DNA from: an uncultured Stenotrophomonas sp.
Lineage (GTDB): Bacteria > Pseudomonadota > Gammaproteobacteria > Xanthomonadales > Xanthomonadaceae
Direction of reading: 5' to 3'
Length of the DNA: 64,000 nucleotides
Assembly: GCF_945952405.1 (NCBI RefSeq)
Contig: NZ_CAMFIA010000014.1
Coordinates: 1 to 64,000, forward strand
Position numbers and translations under genes: made by a program. Positions 48,937 to 57,744 of the stretch are shown here, piece by piece (position 1 is the first letter of the stretch; the number at the start of each line of letters is the position of its first letter). The notes below the pieces were generated by a model that worked only from the letters and a program-made list of their open reading frames with translations, was not told the origin of the DNA and made no database searches.

Positions 48937-49899
48937 ATGCAGACGATCGGTAACGTGTGGTTGTGGGGCGGCTTCGCAGCGGTGGTGGTCATCGCCCTGC
49001 TGGTCGACCTCGTGTTGATGCGCCATGGTGGACCGCACAAGGTCACCTTCAAGGAGGCCCTGTGGTGGTCCATCGGCTGGGTCGCGCTGGCCCTGCTGTT
49101 CAACGCGGGCCTCTGGTACTACCTGAATGAGACCGCCGGCCAGGTCGTGGCCAACAAGGTCGGCCTCGAATTCCTGACCGGCTACCTGGTCGAGAAGGCA
49201 CTGGCGGTCGACAACATCTTCGTCTTCCTGATGATCATGAGCTACTTCGCGGTGCCGGAGGAGCAGCGCCAGAAGGTGCTGATCATCGGCATCCTGGGTG
49301 CGATCGTGCTGCGTACGATCATGATCTTCGCCGGTAGCGTGCTGATCAGCCAGTTCCATTGGCTGCTCTATGTGTTCGGCGCCTTCCTGCTGTTCACCGG
49401 CTGGAAGATGTGGTTCGCCGCCGGCCAGGAGCCGGATCTGGAAACCAACCCGGCCCTGCGCTGGATGCGCAAGCACCTGCGCCTGCTGCCGGACTACGCC
49501 GGCAATGCGCTGAGCGTGAAGCGCGATGGCGTGCGCTGGTTCACCCCGCTGTTCGCGGTGCTGATCCTGATTGCGGTCACCGACGTGATCTTCGCCGTGG
49601 ACAGCATCCCGGCGATCTTCGCGATCACCACCGACCCGTTCATCGTGCTCACCTCCAACGTGTTCGCGGTGCTGGGCCTGCGCGCGATGTTCTTCCTGCT
49701 GGCCGGCATGGCCGACCGCTTCCACCTGCTGCCGTACGGGCTGGCGCTGGTGCTGGGCTTCATCGGCATCAAGATGATGATCATCGACCTGTTCAAGATC
49801 CCGACCCCGGTCTCGCTGGGCGTGGTCGCGGTGATCATTGCCGCCACCGTGGTGCTGAGCCTGAAGTACCCGCCGAAGGAAGGCGAAGGCCAGGCCTGA
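48937..49899 (+). CDS. TerC family membrane protein (Alx-like)
   Basis: 320 residues with about nine membrane helices. FLTGYLVEKALAVDNIFVF and AVTDVIFAVDSIPAIFAITTDPF carry the conserved acidic residues of the TerC family. Alx-type members export or handle manganese; the preceding yybP-ykoY riboswitch supports that here. The ATG at 48937 starts at the family N terminus; an extension to 48700 would run through the riboswitch. No other tellurite genes are near. Confidence 0.9.
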   Translation: MQTIGNVWLWGGFAAVVVIALLVDLVLMRHGGPHKVTFKEALWWSIGWVALALLFNAGLWYYLNETAGQVVANKVGLEFLTGYLVEKALAVDNIFVFLMIMSYFAVPEEQRQKVLIIGILGAIVLRTIMIFAGSVLISQFHWLLYVFGAFLLFTGWKMWFAAGQEPDLETNPALRWMRKHLRLLPDYAGNALSVKRDGVRWFTPLFAVLILIAVTDVIFAVDSIPAIFAITTDPFIVLTSNVFAVLGLRAMFFLLAGMADRFHLLPYGLALVLGFIGIKMMIIDLFKIPTPVSLGVVAVIIAATVVLSLKYPPKEGEGQA

Positions 49900-49919
49900 G
49901 CCTGACCGCTGGATGGCGC

Positions 49920-49944
49920 GGCCGGCGGGATTGTCCCGCCGGCC
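49920..49944. terminator. Strong hairpin after terC, possible terminator
   Basis: GGCCGGCGGGA-TTG-TCCCGCCGGCC, perfect 11-bp arms, 20 bases after the terC stop. No T run follows, so it could instead be an mRNA 3'-end stabiliser. Confidence 0.5.
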
Positions 49945-50005
49945 GTACCCCACTCTCCCGCAGCGGTGGCCTTGGTTTCGCGCCAGTCACCGCCATTGCT
50001 GAGGT

Positions 50006-50776
50006 ATGAACAACAACGCGCCCCTGCCCGCCGGCGATGCGCCGGCCCCCCGCAACGACCGCTCGCGCATCGTGCGGGCGTTCAATGCCAGCCTGGCCGC
50101 CGTGCTGGTGCTGGTGGCCGTGTTCGCGCTGCAGGGCACGTTCGACTGGCGGCCCTGGGCCGTCGCGCCACTGGAAGCCAAGGGGCTGCTCGGGCTGATC
50201 GGCGGCCCATTGCTGCATGCGTCGGTCGAGCACATCGCCGCCAACAGCATCGCGATCCTGATCCTCGGCACCCTGGCCGGCAGCGTCTACCCGAAAGCGA
50301 CCGTGCGCGCCCTGCCGCTGCTGTGGCTGGGTTCGGGCCTGGGTGCGTGGATGCTCGGCAATCCCGGCAGCGTGCACCTCGGCGCCAGTGGCGTCACCCA
50401 CGGCCTGATGTTCCTGCTGGCCAGCCTTGGCCTGCTGCGCCGCGACCGTGCGGCGATCGCCACCGGCCTGATCGGCATGCTGTTCTACGGCGGCATGCTG
50501 ATGACCATCCTGCCGCACGCCGACGGCGTGTCCTGGCAGTCGCACATGGGCGGCGCGTTCGCCGGCATCATCGCCGCGCTGCTGTTCCGCAACGCCGACC
50601 CGCTGCCGCCGCGCCAGCGCTACAGCTGGGAAGACGAAGAAGACGAGGCCGAGGCATTGGCCGACGACGAGCTGGAGCCGCCGCCGCCGCAACGCGTGCC
50701 GGTGCTGTGGCAGCCGCGCGAAGGCCAGGACTACGTGGTGATCCCGTTCCGGCGACCGGACGAGCCGCGCGGCTGA
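50006..50776 (+). CDS. Rhomboid family intramembrane serine protease
   Basis: 256 residues, six membrane helices. The catalytic dyad is Ser128 in HLGASGVTHGL and His180 in WQSHMGGAFAG; HASVEHIAANS is the conserved helix-2 segment. The cytoplasmic C-terminal tail (about 200-256) is acidic then proline-rich. Substrate unknown. Its 3' end is echoed in a decayed copy at 57650-57740 on the far side of the effector island. Confidence 0.9.
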   Translation: MNNNAPLPAGDAPAPRNDRSRIVRAFNASLAAVLVLVAVFALQGTFDWRPWAVAPLEAKGLLGLIGGPLLHASVEHIAANSIAILILGTLAGSVYPKATVRALPLLWLGSGLGAWMLGNPGSVHLGASGVTHGLMFLLASLGLLRRDRAAIATGLIGMLFYGGMLMTILPHADGVSWQSHMGGAFAGIIAALLFRNADPLPPRQRYSWEDEEDEAEALADDELEPPPPQRVPVLWQPREGQDYVVIPFRRPDEPRG

Positions 50777-50788
50777 GGATGCCGCGGG

Positions 50789-50904
50789 TGCCGGCCAGCG
50801 GCCGGCACTACCGGGTCGGTTGGTCCCATCCACCGCCGCGGGCGGGCGACCCTCTCTCAGCTGCGTGGCTGATAGAGGGTAGTGCCGGCCGCTGGCCGGC
50901 AACC
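50789..50904. repeat. Inverted pair of SMAG palindromes after the rhomboid gene
   Basis: One copy at 50789-50812 (ends CACTACC) and an oppositely oriented one at 50879-50904 (starts GTAGTGCCGG). Between them ACCCTCTCTC and GATAGAGGGT are also complementary, so the whole 115 bases can fold into one long hairpin. It marks the left edge of the accessory island. Confidence 0.85.
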
Positions 50905-50984
50905 TCATGAACCTTCGGTGGAACGTTGATAGAACCGCTTGCGCGGCCCTATCCCGTGCCCCCTGTTTCAGACGCATGCGACTG

Positions 50985-53900
50985 CTACATGCCCCTGCTG
51001 GCCACGCGAATCTGGACATCGTGCTGCACCCGCTGATCGTCCAGTTGCTGCTCAAGCTGGTTGGCCAGGGCGCGCTGATTCGCTTGCTGGCTCACCACAT
51101 CGAACTGCTGCATTGATGCTTCAACCAAGGTTTGTGCGGCTTGCTCGGTGGGCATCGCCGCACGCCGGTGCGCGGGGTTGCTCGGTTCGCCTTGAACAAC
51201 GAACAGGGTATGCCCGGCCGGTCTGTTAGCCGTGGCATTGCTCAACAGTACGTGGTCCACCCGATCCAGATCATTGTCCTTGGCCAGCACCAGCAGGCTG
51301 GCGGTCATCCGCTCGCTGACCGCATCGAAGCTACGGCCATGTTTGGCGTCCAGCGCGGCCACCCCAACCCGCACCTGCTGATAGAGGGCGTGATCGGGAT
51401 GACCGGGCTGCGTTGGCGATGACGGAGGGGCCTGTTCAAGCAGTTCCTCCACACGCTGATGCACCTGTCGATGCACGGCTTGGTCTGGATGCGTAGGAAC
51501 GGCAGCGGGTATCGATGGTGCTGTCTCCAGCAGGGCAGGAATATCGCTGGAAGGCTGGGGTGTCTGCACCCATCCCGACTGGAGCGGTTCTGGACGCTCA
51601 ACTTGAGCCCCAGCCACGCCCATCGGCTGTGTTTGGCTGGGTGCTGACGGGGTGTGGATCGCAGAGACAGTTGCTGCTGCGCGCGCCTCCCGCTCGGCCG
51701 ACGCATCGACCGATGGAGGCGATGACGATGCGACAGGCTCCGGTCTCGGCTCCTCGCCGTGCACCGGCTTCCGAGGCGGCTCCGCAGGCTCAGGTACCAT
51801 CGGCGCGGCTGTCACGGCTGTGCGGTGTTCCTGGACCTGCACCGTCACGTTGGGCGTGCGTGATCCCTGATCTTCGCCATGTGCATCGATCATCACTTGC
51901 GGCGTAAGACGCTCTTCAACAGGTTCGTCCGGTACCTGAGCCACCGTCGATGCCGCCACTTGCTGCGTCTGCGGTCCCGAAACGCCCAGGCGATTGGCTT
52001 CCTGCAAGGATTGTTGATAGGCATCACGCTCCCGTGGCGAGAGCGCAGCAATGCGCAGCTCCGGCGAGTCGGGAATCGGAGCTGGGTCCTGTCGCTGTGC
52101 CCGGATCTCATTCCACGCCTGCCGCAGCTCATCGGTCGTGGTGGTCGCCACCGGCTGCGCTATGCCATCCGGACCCACCTGATAATGGATGATCGGGCTG
52201 TCCGCACCCAGCGTACCGGTTGCCCCCGGGCGAAGCTCCTGCAGGGTTGCTCCGGTAATGCCATGCGCTTCCCGGGTGCGCGCGGTGGCCAGCACGATGG
52301 CCTGCTGCCATTCGGGGTTCAGCTGGGTCCCCACCGTCTGATAGCGATGGAGCAGTTCGTTCCGTTCAGCCTGCGACTGCGTCGGCGCCGGTCGGGCTTC
52401 GATTTCGGCCAAGGCTTGTGCGGAACGCTGCAGAGACGGCTGTCGGATCTGCTGCGTCAACTCCAGTTCCAGCGCCAGGTTGCCACTGGCTGTCCGGCCT
52501 GCGTGAGTCCACTGGCCCGCGTCATCACGCAGGTAGAGCTGATTGTCCGAGCCGCGCACAGCGTTGGGCTTGGCCCTGGCCGACTCGACAGCAGCGGGCA
52601 CCGCGATGAAATCCTGTGAACGCTGGGCCGCGTAGCTCTCCAGATAGGCCGCTGCAAGGGCTTCCTGACCCTGTGCAATGTTGCGCTCAATCCGCGACAG
52701 CGCCTCCTGGTTGAGTTCGCGGGCGCGCTCCGGGGTGGCTACCTGGGTGGCATAAATGCCTTGGTCATTGACACCGGCCAGTCCTGCTTTGACCTGTCGT
52801 TGCCATTGCTCTGTCTGCGGATCACGACGCCAGTTCTGGTTATCCAGCCCGTGCTGGTCGCTTGGCCGTGCCGGGATACTGAACGGGTCCAACGGTGCGG
52901 GCGCCTTGCCCAGTGCCTGTTCAACCGCCGCGCGGCTGGCATAGGCACCCAGCTCGCGGGCCTTCTCGTAGCCGGCCCCAACAGGGCTCGTAGTGGGGTT
53001 ATCCACGCCATCGGGTGTGCGGTCGATGGGCGCTTGGCGCTGCCAGTTGCGCCCGCTGAACTGCCATTCCACCCCTGACGTGTCGATCTGGTGATAGATC
53101 GCGCGGTTGTCCAACAGGTCTGCGCCCTTCTCGAACGCCTTGCTCATCAACAGCGCATCGGCCACCACCAGCGCCGCTGGCGCAAAGCTGGAGGTGCCCA
53201 CCAGGTAGGCGCTGGTCGTTCCACCCAGCCAGCCGCCTGCATTGCGGGCCAGTGCATGGTTGACCTCCGATTGTGCAGCGGCGGCATTGCCCTGCTCCAA
53301 CAATTCGGCGGCGCGGCGCGTGGTGATGACAGCATCGGCGCCAGAGGCCAACAGACCGCCCGAACGCACCAGTGTACTGGCCGAGGCATCGCCCAACAGG
53401 ATGCCCATCGTGGCAAATCCCTGCTGCTCTCGGGGTACGCGGATACGGTACGCCGCTTCCTCGCCCAGGGAGCGCTCTACAACCACAATGGCCGCTGGCG
53501 ACATGGTCACGCGGCCCTCGTGGTGAGCATTGGCGATGGCCAAGGACAACCCGCTGCGCTGCAACTCAATGTTCCCGCCCCGCGTCAGCGGCCGGGCGTC
53601 GATGTGGATCTGGTGGAGCGCGGTGACAATGCGTGCTTCGGAATGCACCGTGGCGCCCCAGCCGTGGTCCACGCCGGTGAAGCCCTTCAGGCGCTCAATC
53701 TGTTGAGTGTGAGCTTGGTAATAGGCCGGGGCGTTGCGGAAGAAGTCCTGAACTTTCTGGCTGGTCAACGCGGGGGAGCTGCCGACTGGCGTGTTGGTGT
53801 TCAAGTCGCCGTTGATGAGCCCGACTTTGACGGTGTCGCGTAACCGTTCGATACGCTGAGCCATTCGATCCAATGCATCAGGATCGCCCAGCAATGCCGC

Positions 53901-54158
53901 CTTGCCGTCCCGGGTTACTTGAAGGTCATTTAAGTGGCCGAGTATCCCCTTCTGGTACTCGGCCAGTGGGCCGCCACTGTGTGGCGTGATCCCCATCGCC
54001 TGCGCAAACTGTGGACTTGCCGGCAGGAATAGCCTGTTTTCGGGAGCATGGATATCGAGCTTTCCGACCCGTTGAAGTTCGTATAGCAGTTCACTTCTTT
54101 TCAGCGTCTGCTGCTCGATGCTGTGGTGCTCCTGGAAATGCGTCCGGTAACTGGACAT
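50985..54158 (-). CDS. Putative type IV secretion effector: AHH/HNH-like N terminus and XVIPCD secretion domain
   Basis: 1057 residues, cytoplasmic, no signal peptide. The N-terminal region (HFQEHHSIEQQTL with His11-His12; DIHAPENRLFLPA; ITPHSGGPLAEYQKG with His60) resembles AHH-type HNH nucleases. A middle region follows, including WRRDPQTEQWQRQVK, seen in other Xanthomonadales effectors as I recall; then a Pro/Gln/Ser-rich linker (about 780-915). The C-terminal part (about 920-1015: HPDHALYQQV, LDAKHGRSFDAVSERM, NDLDRVDHVLLS, VVQGEPSNPAHRRA) has the features of XVIPCD, the VirD4-binding signal of Xanthomonadales T4SS killing effectors, followed by a Gln-rich tail. AAGGAAGGAG precedes the ATG. 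It lies 37 bases after the third immunity gene, likely co-transcribed. No T4SS genes are in the window. GC is lower than the flanks. Confidence 0.82.
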   Translation of the reverse strand: MSSYRTHFQEHHSIEQQTLKRSELLYELQRVGKLDIHAPENRLFLPASPQFAQAMGITPHSGGPLAEYQKGILGHLNDLQVTRDGKAALLGDPDALDRMAQRIERLRDTVKVGLINGDLNTNTPVGSSPALTSQKVQDFFRNAPAYYQAHTQQIERLKGFTGVDHGWGATVHSEARIVTALHQIHIDARPLTRGGNIELQRSGLSLAIANAHHEGRVTMSPAAIVVVERSLGEEAAYRIRVPREQQGFATMGILLGDASASTLVRSGGLLASGADAVITTRRAAELLEQGNAAAAQSEVNHALARNAGGWLGGTTSAYLVGTSSFAPAALVVADALLMSKAFEKGADLLDNRAIYHQIDTSGVEWQFSGRNWQRQAPIDRTPDGVDNPTTSPVGAGYEKARELGAYASRAAVEQALGKAPAPLDPFSIPARPSDQHGLDNQNWRRDPQTEQWQRQVKAGLAGVNDQGIYATQVATPERARELNQEALSRIERNIAQGQEALAAAYLESYAAQRSQDFIAVPAAVESARAKPNAVRGSDNQLYLRDDAGQWTHAGRTASGNLALELELTQQIRQPSLQRSAQALAEIEARPAPTQSQAERNELLHRYQTVGTQLNPEWQQAIVLATARTREAHGITGATLQELRPGATGTLGADSPIIHYQVGPDGIAQPVATTTTDELRQAWNEIRAQRQDPAPIPDSPELRIAALSPRERDAYQQSLQEANRLGVSGPQTQQVAASTVAQVPDEPVEERLTPQVMIDAHGEDQGSRTPNVTVQVQEHRTAVTAAPMVPEPAEPPRKPVHGEEPRPEPVASSSPPSVDASAEREARAAATVSAIHTPSAPSQTQPMGVAGAQVERPEPLQSGWVQTPQPSSDIPALLETAPSIPAAVPTHPDQAVHRQVHQRVEELLEQAPPSSPTQPGHPDHALYQQVRVGVAALDAKHGRSFDAVSERMTASLLVLAKDNDLDRVDHVLLSNATANRPAGHTLFVVQGEPSNPAHRRAAMPTEQAAQTLVEASMQQFDVVSQQANQRALANQLEQQLDDQRVQHDVQIRVASRGM

Positions 54159-54195
54159 GGATCAAACTCCTTCCTTGTCGCTCCCTGATCTGCCG

Positions 54196-54837
54196 TCAGC
54201 GATTCACAACGTCGTAGAACCAGACGCCGTTGGTGCGCTTGGCGGTGACGATACCTGCTGCGGCCACGGCATCCTTGAACACACGGTCACAGAACACCTC
54301 GCCGCTAAATGCCAGCCTGAAGACATGCGCCGAGCCTAGTACGTCACGCTTGAAGGCCAAACGCGTCCCACCTGCCAGGCTGTAGTGTTTGCCTGCCTCG
54401 TAGTCGTCACTGATGATGATGTTGAGAGTTGAAGCTTCTTCATCCAATGCATCCAGTGTCCTAGTTACATCGCAGAGGAAATAGGTTGGTCCTCTGGAGC
54501 CATCAGCCAGACGGTAGTCGGTATCGACAAAAACAAAGGCGTCCGGGTCCACTGCCTCCATCACCTGGCGGAGCCGTTCCGACACCAGCCAGTAGCCACT
54601 CATCCCCCCTTCCAGGTCTTCCGGCAGTACGCCTTCGCGCGGGTAGTAGACCAGGCGCGGAACTTCCCGCAGTGGAGGGAAGCCGCCTTCCTCCGGCTTC
54701 AAGATCAGCCGAGGAGGAGTAAGGAGTGCTTGTCGGTTCTCAAAGACGACGCCGTGACCCTTTCCACCCCGGCCAACGTCGGGCCTGAGCTGAAAGAACT
54801 CTCCCGCCTTGGGTTGATTGGTCATTGCTGGTTCCAT
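54196..54837 (-). CDS. Probable immunity protein, copy 1 (Imm11/DUF1629-like)
   Basis: 213 residues, soluble. YFLCDVTRTLDALDEEAS, LAFKRDVLGSAHVFRL and the ending GVWFYDVV fit the Imm11/DUF1629 family of immunity proteins. It is the copy closest to the effector gene and presumably neutralises it. Residues 1 to about 130 are identical to copy 2 and almost so to copy 3; differences cluster in the C-terminal third. AGGA lies five bases before the ATG at 54837; an ATG at 54825 is the alternative. The family call is from memory of its motifs. Confidence 0.72.
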   Translation of the reverse strand: MEPAMTNQPKAGEFFQLRPDVGRGGKGHGVVFENRQALLTPPRLILKPEEGGFPPLREVPRLVYYPREGVLPEDLEGGMSGYWLVSERLRQVMEAVDPDAFVFVDTDYRLADGSRGPTYFLCDVTRTLDALDEEASTLNIIISDDYEAGKHYSLAGGTRLAFKRDVLGSAHVFRLAFSGEVFCDRVFKDAVAAAGIVTAKRTNGVWFYDVVNR

Positions 54838-55373
54838 CGTGTCCTGACCTGTCCATATGCCTGCGGCTTTTCCGCACGCGAACAGTAACCCGTGATCATG
54901 GGTGGCCCGTCAAGCCGGGCCGGCGCCGACAGGGAGCCGGGTGCTTCAGTTGCGCCAAGCACCTGTCCGCGCCCGCAGAAGTCAGGACGCTCTGAAGTGC
55001 CGCAATCCCTTGTTACCAGCAACGATGGCATGTTGGAAAAGCAGCCCAGGCAACTGGAGACCCGTTGTCCTCTTGGGCATGCCGAGTGCATTGAGCGGCA
55101 AGGGATTTCATCGGCAGCGCTACCTGCCAGGCAGAAGCAGGGGGCATTGCCAGATCCGTGTCGCCGCCCCTCAATCCATCGCCTTCCTGAAACACTGCAA
55201 GCAGGGAAGGATTTATTCCTGGACGCTCTTGGAGGACCTTTTCATCCCTACCGGGTTGCCGCCGAACGGGTGTCCTTTTGCCAGCTCGATGAGGTCGGTC
55301 GCGACATCCTTGCCGCAGGGAGCCTCAGGCAAATCCGCGGCCTTCTCCTTCCTTGTCGCCCCCTGATCTGCCG
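54838..55373. other. Spacer between immunity copies 1 and 2, probably degenerate
   Basis: No supported gene. The part next to copy 1 (to about 55140) is identical in all three units and presumably holds the promoter. The distal part (55213-55373) reads on the minus strand as a remnant frame containing DVATDLIELAKGHPFGGN; it begins just after copy 2 with the same AAGGAAGGAG ribosome site that precedes the effector gene. I cannot identify this peptide. Confidence 0.55.
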
Positions 55374-56015
55374 TCAGCGATTCACAACGTCGTAGAACCA
55401 AACGCCGTTGGTGCGGTTTGCGGTGACAATGCCTGCTGCGACCACGGCATCCTTGAACACACGGTCACAGAACACACCGCCGTGGAAGGGCAATCTGAAG
55501 ACGTGTGCCGAGCCCAGCACATCACGCCTGAACGCCAAGCGCAGCTCACCCGTCATGTCGTAGTACTTGCCTGCCTCGTAGTCGTCACTGATGATGATGT
55601 TGAGAGTTGAAGCTTCTTCATCCAATGCATCCAGTGTCCTAGTTACATCGCAGAGGAAATAGGTTGGTCCTCTGGAGCCATCAGCCAGACGGTAGTCGGT
55701 ATCGACAAAAACAAAGGCGTCCGGGTCCACTGCCTCCATCACCTGGCGGAGCCGTTCCGACACCAGCCAGTAGCCACTCATCCCCCCTTCCAGGTCTTCC
55801 GGCAGTACGCCTTCGCGCGGGTAGTAGACCAGGCGCGGAACTTCCCGCAGTGGAGGGAAGCCGCCTTCCTCCGGCTTCAAGATCAGCCGAGGAGGAGTAA
55901 GGAGTGCTTGTCGGTTCTCAAAGACGACGCCGTGACCCTTTCCACCCCGGCCAACGTCGGGCCTGAGCTGAAAGAACTCTCCCGCCTTGGGTTGATTGGT
56001 CATTGCTGGTTCCAT
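55374..56015 (-). CDS. Probable immunity protein, copy 2 (Imm11/DUF1629-like)
   Basis: 213 residues. It is identical to copy 1 through about residue 147, then differs at several positions: KYYDMTGELRLAFRRD replaces KHYSLAGGTRLAFKRD, and RLPFHGGVF replaces RLAFSGEVF. The ending is the same apart from scattered substitutions. The frame is intact, so it is likely functional. Confidence 0.72.
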   Translation of the reverse strand: MEPAMTNQPKAGEFFQLRPDVGRGGKGHGVVFENRQALLTPPRLILKPEEGGFPPLREVPRLVYYPREGVLPEDLEGGMSGYWLVSERLRQVMEAVDPDAFVFVDTDYRLADGSRGPTYFLCDVTRTLDALDEEASTLNIIISDDYEAGKYYDMTGELRLAFRRDVLGSAHVFRLPFHGGVFCDRVFKDAVVAAGIVTANRTNGVWFYDVVNR

Positions 56016-56550
56016 CGTGTCCTGACCTGTCCATATGCCTGCGGCTTTTCCGCACGCGAACAGTAACCCGTGATCATGGGTGGCCCGTCAAGCCGGGCCG
56101 GCGCCGACAGGGAGCCGGGTGCTTCAGTTGCGCCAAGCACCTGTCCGCGCCCGCAGAAGTCAGGACGCTCTGAAGTGCCGCAATCCCTTGTTACCAGCAA
56201 CGATGGCATGTTGGAAAAGCAGCCCAGGCAACTGGAGACCCGTTGTCCTCTTGGGCATGCCGAGTGCATTGAGCGGCAAGGGATTTCATCGGCAGCGCTA
56301 CCTGCCAGGCAGAAGCAGGCGCGTTACCAGATCAGTGTTGCTGCCCCGCAATCCATCGCCTTCCTGAAACACTGCAAGCAGGGAAGGATTTCTTCCTGGG
56401 CGCTCTTGGACGACCTTTTCACCCCTACCAGGTTGCCGCCGAACGGGTGTCCATTTGCCAGCTCAATGAGGTCGGTCGCGACATCCTTGCCGCAGGGAGC
56501 CTCAGGCAAATCCGCGGCCTTCTCCTTCCTTGTCGCTCCCTGATCTGCCG
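56016..56550. other. Spacer between immunity copies 2 and 3, probably degenerate
   Basis: Same structure as 54838-55373: identical proximal part, and a distal remnant frame (56324-56509, minus strand) starting PEAPCGKDVATDLIELANGH. Differences from the other spacer change amino acids freely, which argues against a conserved coding function. Confidence 0.55.
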
Positions 56551-57192
56551 TCAGCGATTCACAACGTCGTAGAACCAGACGCCGTTGGTGCGCTTGGCGG
56601 TGACGATACCTGCTGCTGCAACGGCATCCTTGAACACTCGGTCACAGAACACGCCGCCGTGAAATGCCAGCCTGAAGACATGTGATGAGCCCAGTACGCT
56701 TGACTTGAATGCCAAACGTGTCCCGCCCGCCAAGCTGTAGTGTTTTCCTCCCTCGTAATCGTCACTGATTACTATGTTCAGCATGGAAGCCTCCTCATCC
56801 AATGCATCCAACGTTCGGATCACGTCGCAGAGGACGTAGGTTGGTCCTCTGGAGCCATCAGCCAGACGGTAGTCGGTATCGACAAAAACAAAGGCGTCCG
56901 GGTCCACTGCCTCCATCACCTGGCGGAGCCGTTCCGACACCAGCCAGTAGCCACTCATCCCCCCTTCCAGGTCTTCCGGCAGTACGCCTTCGCGCGGGTA
57001 GTAGACCAGGCGCGGAACTTCCCGCAGTGGAGGGAAGCCGCCTTCCTCCGGCTTCAAGATCAGCCGAGGAGGAGTAAGGAGTGCTTGTCGGTTCTCAAAG
57101 ACGACGCCGTGACCCTTTCCACCCCGGCCAACGTCGGGCCTGAGCTGAAAGAACTCTCCCGCCTTGGGTTGATTGGTCATTGCTGGTTCCAT
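56551..57192 (-). CDS. Probable immunity protein, copy 3 (Imm11/DUF1629-like)
   Basis: 213 residues. It is identical to the others over about the first 117 residues, then carries its own changes: VLCDVIRTLDALDEEASMLN, DDYEGGKHYSLAGG, LAFKSSVLGSSHVFRL. It is the most upstream of the three on the minus strand. At the DNA level the divergent segment (56620-56850) has many more differences than the identical 5' half. Confidence 0.72.
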   Translation of the reverse strand: MEPAMTNQPKAGEFFQLRPDVGRGGKGHGVVFENRQALLTPPRLILKPEEGGFPPLREVPRLVYYPREGVLPEDLEGGMSGYWLVSERLRQVMEAVDPDAFVFVDTDYRLADGSRGPTYVLCDVIRTLDALDEEASMLNIVISDDYEGGKHYSLAGGTRLAFKSSVLGSSHVFRLAFHGGVFCDRVFKDAVAAAGIVTAKRTNGVWFYDVVNR

Positions 57193-57649
57193 CGTGTCCT
57201 GACCTGTCCATATGCCTGCGGCTTTTCCGCACGCGAACAGTAACCCGTGATCATGGGTGGCCCGTCAAGCCGGGCCGGCGCCGACAGGGAGCCGGGTGCT
57301 TCAGTTGCGCCAAGCACCTGTCCGCGCCCGCAGAAGTCAGGACGCTCTGAAGTGCCGCAATCCCTTGTTACCAGCAACGATGGCATGTTGGAAAAGCAGC
57401 CCAGGCAACTGGAGACCCGTTGTCCTCTTGGGCATGCCGAGTGCATTGAGCGGCAAGGGATTTCATCGGCAGCGCTACCTGCCAGGCAGAAGCAGGCGCG
57501 TTACCAGATCAGTGTTGCTGCCCCGCAATCCATCGGGGAAGGATTTCTTCCTGGACGCTCTTGGACGACCTTTTCACCCCCACCTGGCTGCTGCCGAATG
57601 GGTGTCCTCTTGCCAGCGGGATGAGGTCGGTCGCGACATCCTCGGCGCA
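57193..57649. other. Truncated third spacer at the right edge of the island
   Basis: The first 300 bases match the other spacers exactly. Near 57535 the sequence jumps, skipping about 25 bases present in the other copies (between CAATCCATCG and GGGAAGGATT), then continues as the remnant peptide frame (minus strand AEDVATDLIPLARGHPFGSS) before joining rhomboid-derived sequence at about 57640. No supported gene. Confidence 0.6.
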
Positions 57650-57740
57650 CTGCTGTTCCTCAACGCCGACCCGCTGCCGCAGCAGCGCGTGCCGGTGCTG
57701 AGAATGCCGCGGGTGCCGGCCAGCGGCCGGCACTACCGGG
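57650..57740 (+). pseudogene. Decayed copy of the rhomboid gene 3' end (island boundary scar)
   Basis: Three short blocks appear in the same order as in the rhomboid gene: 57650-57680 matches 50579-50609 (one mismatch in 31), CGCGTGCCGGTGCTG at 57686-57700 matches 50692-50706, and 57702-57740 matches 50777-50815 including the SMAG element (one mismatch in 39). The intervening coding sequence is missing. It encodes LLFLNADPLPQQRVPVL, clearly rhomboid-tail derived. Confidence 0.8.
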
Positions 57741-57744
57741 AGAG

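Larger units (their letters stand above)
54196..57560 (-). repeat. Tandem array of three about 1.18-kb units (immunity gene plus spacer)
   Basis: The immunity genes start at 54837, 56015 and 57192, so the period is 1178 then 1177 bases. Each unit holds a 642-base gene and the spacer on its upstream side. The spacer halves nearest the gene starts and the 5' halves of the genes look identical; the gene 3' ends and the distal spacer parts have diverged. The third spacer is truncated. The array is large enough to expand, shrink or convert by homologous recombination. Confidence 0.9.

Noticed and set aside
48937..49899. Tellurite resistance function for terC
   Set aside because: No other ter genes are nearby, and the yybP-ykoY riboswitch points to manganese.
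54822..55091. 89-codon minus-strand frame repeated upstream of each immunity gene
   Set aside because: It is identical in all three units only because the whole DNA segment is identical; it has no ribosome site, overlaps the immunity start and shows no recognisable protein features.
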